In this document: positions 60,468 to 64,000 of the stretch, one piece after another | Layout: each line of letters starts with the position of its first letter | Position numbering within the stretch: position 1 is the stretch's first letter | Origin: Bryobacterales bacterium | Lineage (GTDB): Bacteria > Acidobacteriota > Terriglobia > Bryobacterales > Bryobacteraceae | Direction of reading: 5' to 3' | Assembly: GCA_016789905.1 (NCBI GenBank) | Contig: JAEUQC010000014.1 | Span: 1 to 64,000, forward strand | DNA length: 64,000 nt | Translations under genes and position numbers: made by a program | Notes under the pieces: model-generated | Database searches by the model: none | Told to the model about the DNA's origin: nothing | Seen by the model: the letters and a program-made list of their open reading frames with translations, nothing else

Positions 60468-63400
60468 CTATTTCGCCGCCAGTTGCGGCCGCAGCCCAAG
60501 CTGCTTCAGGCACCGGTCGATCCACAGTTTCGTCAGTTTTTCCTGGGTGGAATTCTGCGAAAGCCGCTGGCGCAGGTTCACCCAATCCACGTGATCGAGC
60601 GATTGATCCTGATTGAAACAAGAGAATACCACCGTCTCTTTCCCGGTCTCCGGGTCCCGGTGCATCTGGAGACACTGCGCGCAGATCTCCTTCATCATGC
60701 ACTGCATGGGTGAATTAATGGACCCGATCCCCTGCGGCTTTTTCGACAGATAAGGCGCCAGTACGCCATGGCGGGCGCGGGCGACGGCCGCCATCATCCC
60801 GTCGGACCCGATGGCGATCACGCGGTCCACATCCTGCAGCGTTAACCGCGGCTCTTCCATGTCCCCATGCAGTGCGCCTTTCCCGTACGCCTCCATGGCG
60901 GCCACAATGTTGCCCACAAAGGCGCGGTCCTGCGCGCGGGTGGGCGTAAAGCCAGGCGCTTCGTCGCAGCACCAGACGATCACATCGGCGGCCCGCTCAA
61001 TTTCCTGCACCTTGTAGCGGTCAATCGCCTTTTTGTACCCCGCAAAGTAGATCACATTGCTGCCGTTGGCGCGCAGCGTCTGGCCAATCGAGAACAGTAC
61101 GGCGTTCCCCAACCCGCCGCCCACAAGCAGAACAGTTTCCTTGCCCGGCGTCTCCGTCGGCGTCCCCGTCGGGCCCATCAGCACCACCGGCTCGCCCTTC
61201 CGCAGCAACGAGCAAAGATCGGACGACCCGCCCATCTCCAGCACAATCGTCGAAAGCGTTCCCGCCTCCCGGTCTACCGACGCGCCGGTCAGCGCCAGCC
61301 CTTCCATCGCCAACACCGTTTCCGGCGTGCGCGGGGCAATCGTCTCAAAATTCTGCAAACGATAAAACTGCCCCGGATGGAACGCGCGCGCCGCCATCGG
61401 AGCCTTCACCACAATTTCCACAATGGTCGGCGTCAGCCGAATCACGTCGGCCACCACCGCCCGCAGGTCGCGGTTCAATTGCCGGATCATCTCCTCCCCG
61501 GACACACCCCCCGGTGTGCGGCGCGCCGCCAGAATGCGGCTGACCACCGGATAGCCCTGCTTGGCGCTGCCGAAGGCTTTCACCACGTTGCCGCTAAACG
61601 ACGGGTGCAGATCGCCGAAGAAGCTGATGGCCCGTCCATCCGCCCGCAGCGAAGTAAGAACTCGCACGTCGTTTGGCTTGGCCACACGCTCCGGCTTCAC
61701 CGGTTCGCCATTTTCGTCCAGCGCCTGGAAATACTTCCCATCCAGGAAGAAGTTCGTGTCGTCCTCGCGCTGCAGCACCGTATTTGGCTGCGTGCCGGCC
61801 GCCACCAGAATCGATCGGGCAGGCAGCGTGGCCATCTCGCCCGTGCTCACCAGCTTCTGTTTCTCGGCGTCCCAGGCCAGCTTCGACATGGTAATCGAAT
61901 ACGCATGGCCAAAGCGGTCGACGCCCACTTCCTCCGGCGAAAGGCACTCGGCGAAGTGGATCCCCTCTTCCAGCGCCTTGGCCACTTCTTCGTGGTTCAG
62001 CGTGTAGGAAGGCGAATCAATCATCCGGCGCCGGTAGGCCAGAGTCACCCCGCCCCAGGATTGCAACAGCCGCAAATAGACCGGGTTGCGCCCCTCTTTC
62101 GCCGCCGCTTCATCCTCGGCGCGAATGGCGCGCGCATGCGCCAAAAACTCGTCGGCGATCAGATTTTCCTCTTCGTTCCAAATCGCCCGCACCGCCGCCT
62201 CGCCCTGCGCCGCGCTCAGCGCTTCATACCGCTCCATGAACTTCTTAACCTGAACCGGGTAGTACGCCAGGGACTCCGTGGCCGTGTCGATCGCCGTCAA
62301 CCCGCCGCCAATCACCACCGCCGGCAGCCGCAACTGCAAGTTGGCAATAGAGTTCCCCCGCGCCGCGCCCGTCAGTTGCAGCGCCATCAGGAAGTCCGAC
62401 GCCTGCCGAACGCCGCGCGCCAGCCCATTCTTCATCGGAATCACCGTCGGCCGGCCCGCTCCCGCGCACAGCGCAATGTGATCGAAGCCCAGCGCAAACG
62501 CGCTGTCGGCCGTCAACGACCCGCCGAACCGCACCCCGCCGAACATCGCGAACTGCCGGCGCCGTTCAATCAGCAACCGGATGATCTTCAGAAAGTTCTT
62601 GTCCCACCGGACCGTGATGCCATACTCGGCAACACCGCCGAAACCGGCCATAATCCGGTCGTCCAGCGACTCATAGATCTCGCGGATATCGCGAATGGCG
62701 CGGAAGGGCTTCCGGTTTCCATACGCGTCCACGCCCGAAAGGTGTTCCGGCAACGGCTCAATCTTCAGCCCGTCGATCGCGCACACGGTATGTCCGTCGT
62801 TCAACAGATGGTGAGCCAGCGAGTAGCCCGCCGGGCCAAGCCCCACAACCAGAATCTTGTATCCCGTATCGGCCTTCGGCAGCGGGCGGCTGAAGTGCAG
62901 CGGGTTCCAACGCGTCAGCAGCGAATAGATTTCAAAGCCCCAGGTGAGGTTCAAAACCTCCTTCAACGCCCGTGTTTCCGCCTCCGGAATATTCACCGGT
63001 TCCTGCTTCTGGTAAATGCAGGACTTCATGCAGTCGTTGCAAATGCGGTGCCCCGTACCGGCGGCCAGCGGATTATCCACCGTGATGATTCCCAGCGCCC
63101 CCACCGTATTGCCCCGCGTCATCGACAACTGAAACTCGGAGATCTTCTCTTCTAGCGGGCAACCGTTCAGCGTCACGCCAAAGTGTGACTTCTTGAACTC
63201 GCCCGTCTTTTCGCGCAGCCCCGTGGAACACGAATCCTTGCCCTGATTGTGGCAGTGAATGCAATAGTTGGCTTCGTTCAGCGCCCCGGTCAGGTCCGTG
63301 CCGGAGTCGGTAAGGCCGAAACCTTCGCGGTGCCGCCATTGGCGCTCGGGAAACACAAAACGGCTCGCGTTATTCTCCGTCAGCGTCTCCACCGGCACCA

Positions 63401-63998
63401 GATTCTCAAATTCCACCTTGTGCGGCTTCTTAAACAAAATGCCGGACTTGTGTTTTTCCTTCCCCGGTTTCGAATAGTGCGCCCAGGCGGCGTACTTCGC
63501 CGCCACATCTAAATGGTGCGCGTGTCCAGCCGCGTCGTCCAGCCATTTGGTGACGGCGCGCGCGTAGGCGAGTTCCGTCAGCGGCTCGCCCATGTAAGTT
63601 TCCAGCTCCGCCTGCAGCGCCTTGCCATGCAGCAAAATGGCATCGGCCTCTTTGATCCCTGTCAACGCCTTCCGCTGCACGAAGTTGCGCTTCACCGTAT
63701 ACAGCGGCGCCAGTTCCGCGTGCTGATGCTGCAGTTCGCGAATCTCCTTCTGAATCAGGAACAGTTCGCCCAGGAAGTCTTCCAGGTGCGGCGCGATGGC
63801 CAGGATGAGTTCGGACTCGGCCTTTCGAGCCAACGCTTTTGGCTCCACGCGCGCGGCCAGCAGCCGGGGCAGCAACTCCGCGTCGCCGGCTGCAAGAAAC
63901 CGCTGGAAAGCTACGTCGACCTTGGCCAGGCCCTCCGACGTATAGAGGTCATCAAACTGCAGGCCAAAAGAGAGAGAAAGGGTATCGCCAGACTTCAT
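60468..63998 (-). CDS. Fused GltD/NfnB-like and PyrK/NfnA-like flavoprotein oxidoreductase
   Basis: The 1176-residue protein has, in order, a helical N-terminal part (1-235) of unknown type; a GltD-like iron-sulfur region with Cys246, 249, 257, 280 and Cys320, 323, 327; an FAD fold (KILVVGLGPAGYSLAHHLL, 381-399); an NAD(P) fold (VVIGGGLTAIDTATES, 561-576); then from about 880 a ferredoxin-reductase-type domain (HPGQFYRLQNFE, VLLVGGGLGNAVLFSIG) ending in a PyrK-like [2Fe-2S] site with Cys1100, 1106, 1109 and 1127. The two parts equal the two subunits of NfnAB or SudAB in one chain. It would move electrons between NAD(P)H and ferredoxin or a similar partner. ATG 63998 is at the window edge, so the true start could lie further upstream. 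Confidence 0.8.
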   Translation of the reverse strand: MKSGDTLSLSFGLQFDDLYTSEGLAKVDVAFQRFLAAGDAELLPRLLAARVEPKALARKAESELILAIAPHLEDFLGELFLIQKEIRELQHQHAELAPLYTVKRNFVQRKALTGIKEADAILLHGKALQAELETYMGEPLTELAYARAVTKWLDDAAGHAHHLDVAAKYAAWAHYSKPGKEKHKSGILFKKPHKVEFENLVPVETLTENNASRFVFPERQWRHREGFGLTDSGTDLTGALNEANYCIHCHNQGKDSCSTGLREKTGEFKKSHFGVTLNGCPLEEKISEFQLSMTRGNTVGALGIITVDNPLAAGTGHRICNDCMKSCIYQKQEPVNIPEAETRALKEVLNLTWGFEIYSLLTRWNPLHFSRPLPKADTGYKILVVGLGPAGYSLAHHLLNDGHTVCAIDGLKIEPLPEHLSGVDAYGNRKPFRAIRDIREIYESLDDRIMAGFGGVAEYGITVRWDKNFLKIIRLLIERRRQFAMFGGVRFGGSLTADSAFALGFDHIALCAGAGRPTVIPMKNGLARGVRQASDFLMALQLTGAARGNSIANLQLRLPAVVIGGGLTAIDTATESLAYYPVQVKKFMERYEALSAAQGEAAVRAIWNEEENLIADEFLAHARAIRAEDEAAAKEGRNPVYLRLLQSWGGVTLAYRRRMIDSPSYTLNHEEVAKALEEGIHFAECLSPEEVGVDRFGHAYSITMSKLAWDAEKQKLVSTGEMATLPARSILVAAGTQPNTVLQREDDTNFFLDGKYFQALDENGEPVKPERVAKPNDVRVLTSLRADGRAISFFGDLHPSFSGNVVKAFGSAKQGYPVVSRILAARRTPGGVSGEEMIRQLNRDLRAVVADVIRLTPTIVEIVVKAPMAARAFHPGQFYRLQNFETIAPRTPETVLAMEGLALTGASVDREAGTLSTIVLEMGGSSDLCSLLRKGEPVVLMGPTGTPTETPGKETVLLVGGGLGNAVLFSIGQTLRANGSNVIYFAGYKKAIDRYKVQEIERAADVIVWCCDEAPGFTPTRAQDRAFVGNIVAAMEAYGKGALHGDMEEPRLTLQDVDRVIAIGSDGMMAAVARARHGVLAPYLSKKPQGIGSINSPMQCMMKEICAQCLQMHRDPETGKETVVFSCFNQDQSLDHVDWVNLRQRLSQNSTQEKLTKLWIDRCLKQLGLRPQLAAK

Positions 63999-64000
63999 TT

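Noticed and set aside
60867..63155. A 762-residue plus-strand frame inside the large flavoprotein gene
   Set aside because: Its Arg/His/Gln-rich content without motifs shows it is the complement of the real gene.
1..64000. CRISPR arrays, insertion sequences and rRNA genes
   Set aside because: No regularly spaced repeats, transposase motifs with terminal repeats, or rRNA sequences were seen on either strand.

Overview
The window looks like a chromosomal segment of a soil Acidobacteriota bacterium, most likely of the Solibacter/Bryobacter lineage. This is an inference from gene content: high GC throughout, two very large ADOP-type (acidobacterial duplicated orphan permease) ABC permeases of which one is coupled to a PadR regulator, serine/threonine kinases with TPR or Pro-rich tails, many Tat- or Sec-exported small enzymes (sugar isomerase/epimerase-like, DUF362, sulfatase, ceramidase-like), and PQQ-propeller proteins. 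No rRNA or ribosomal protein operon is present to confirm it.

Layout. 1-11 kb: a RoxA-like dihaem cytochrome, an HpcH/HpaI aldolase, the core genes aroB-ubiE/menG and divergent nadB, then a tight minus-strand operon (10143 to 6245: exported ABM-like protein, exported methyltransferase, pentapeptide protein, Hsp15-like S4 protein, ECF sigma factor with SnoaL tail, VOC protein) in which three consecutive genes start with TTG inside the preceding gene. 11-20 kb: a class V PLP enzyme, a RuBisCO-like protein coupled to a DUF1537 kinase (a probable C4/C5 acid-sugar pathway), a GH5-like exported protein, a divergent pair of DUF362 proteins and an exported isomerase-like protein. 20-26 kb: PadR-ADOP permease, divergent from a TPR kinase operon. 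26-30 kb: small proteins, a haem-binding lipoprotein, and an AAA ATPase/DUF4276 pair resembling the two-gene OLD/PARIS style of defence module. 30-39 kb: ceramidase-like and PQQ-propeller proteins, an MlrC / mandelate-racemase-family / MFS catabolic operon, a B12-type radical SAM protein and an ICMT-like membrane methyltransferase. 39-46 kb: apbE-hemE-hemY, a SYLF protein, infC, and a CsgG-like protein coupled to a membrane Ser/Thr kinase.

49.7-54.5 kb is the accessory region. A tRNA-Pro(CGG) gene is followed by a degraded tyrosine recombinase, a HigBA toxin-antitoxin pair and an orphan gene, then a perfect 52-bp copy of the tRNA 3' end, then a second degraded and related recombinase and a DUF433/DUF5615 pair. 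I read this as two related integrated islets placed in tandem at one tRNA, each carrying a toxin-antitoxin-like module. 55-64 kb returns to ordinary chromosome: YtxH protein, delta-1-pyrroline-5-carboxylate dehydrogenase, sulfatase, several lineage-specific exported proteins, and a 1176-residue flavoprotein that fuses a GltD/NfnB-like half to a PyrK/NfnA-like half.

Many genes have a -10-like hexamer only 5-7 bases before the start codon and no Shine-Dalgarno sequence, suggesting that leaderless mRNAs are common in this organism.
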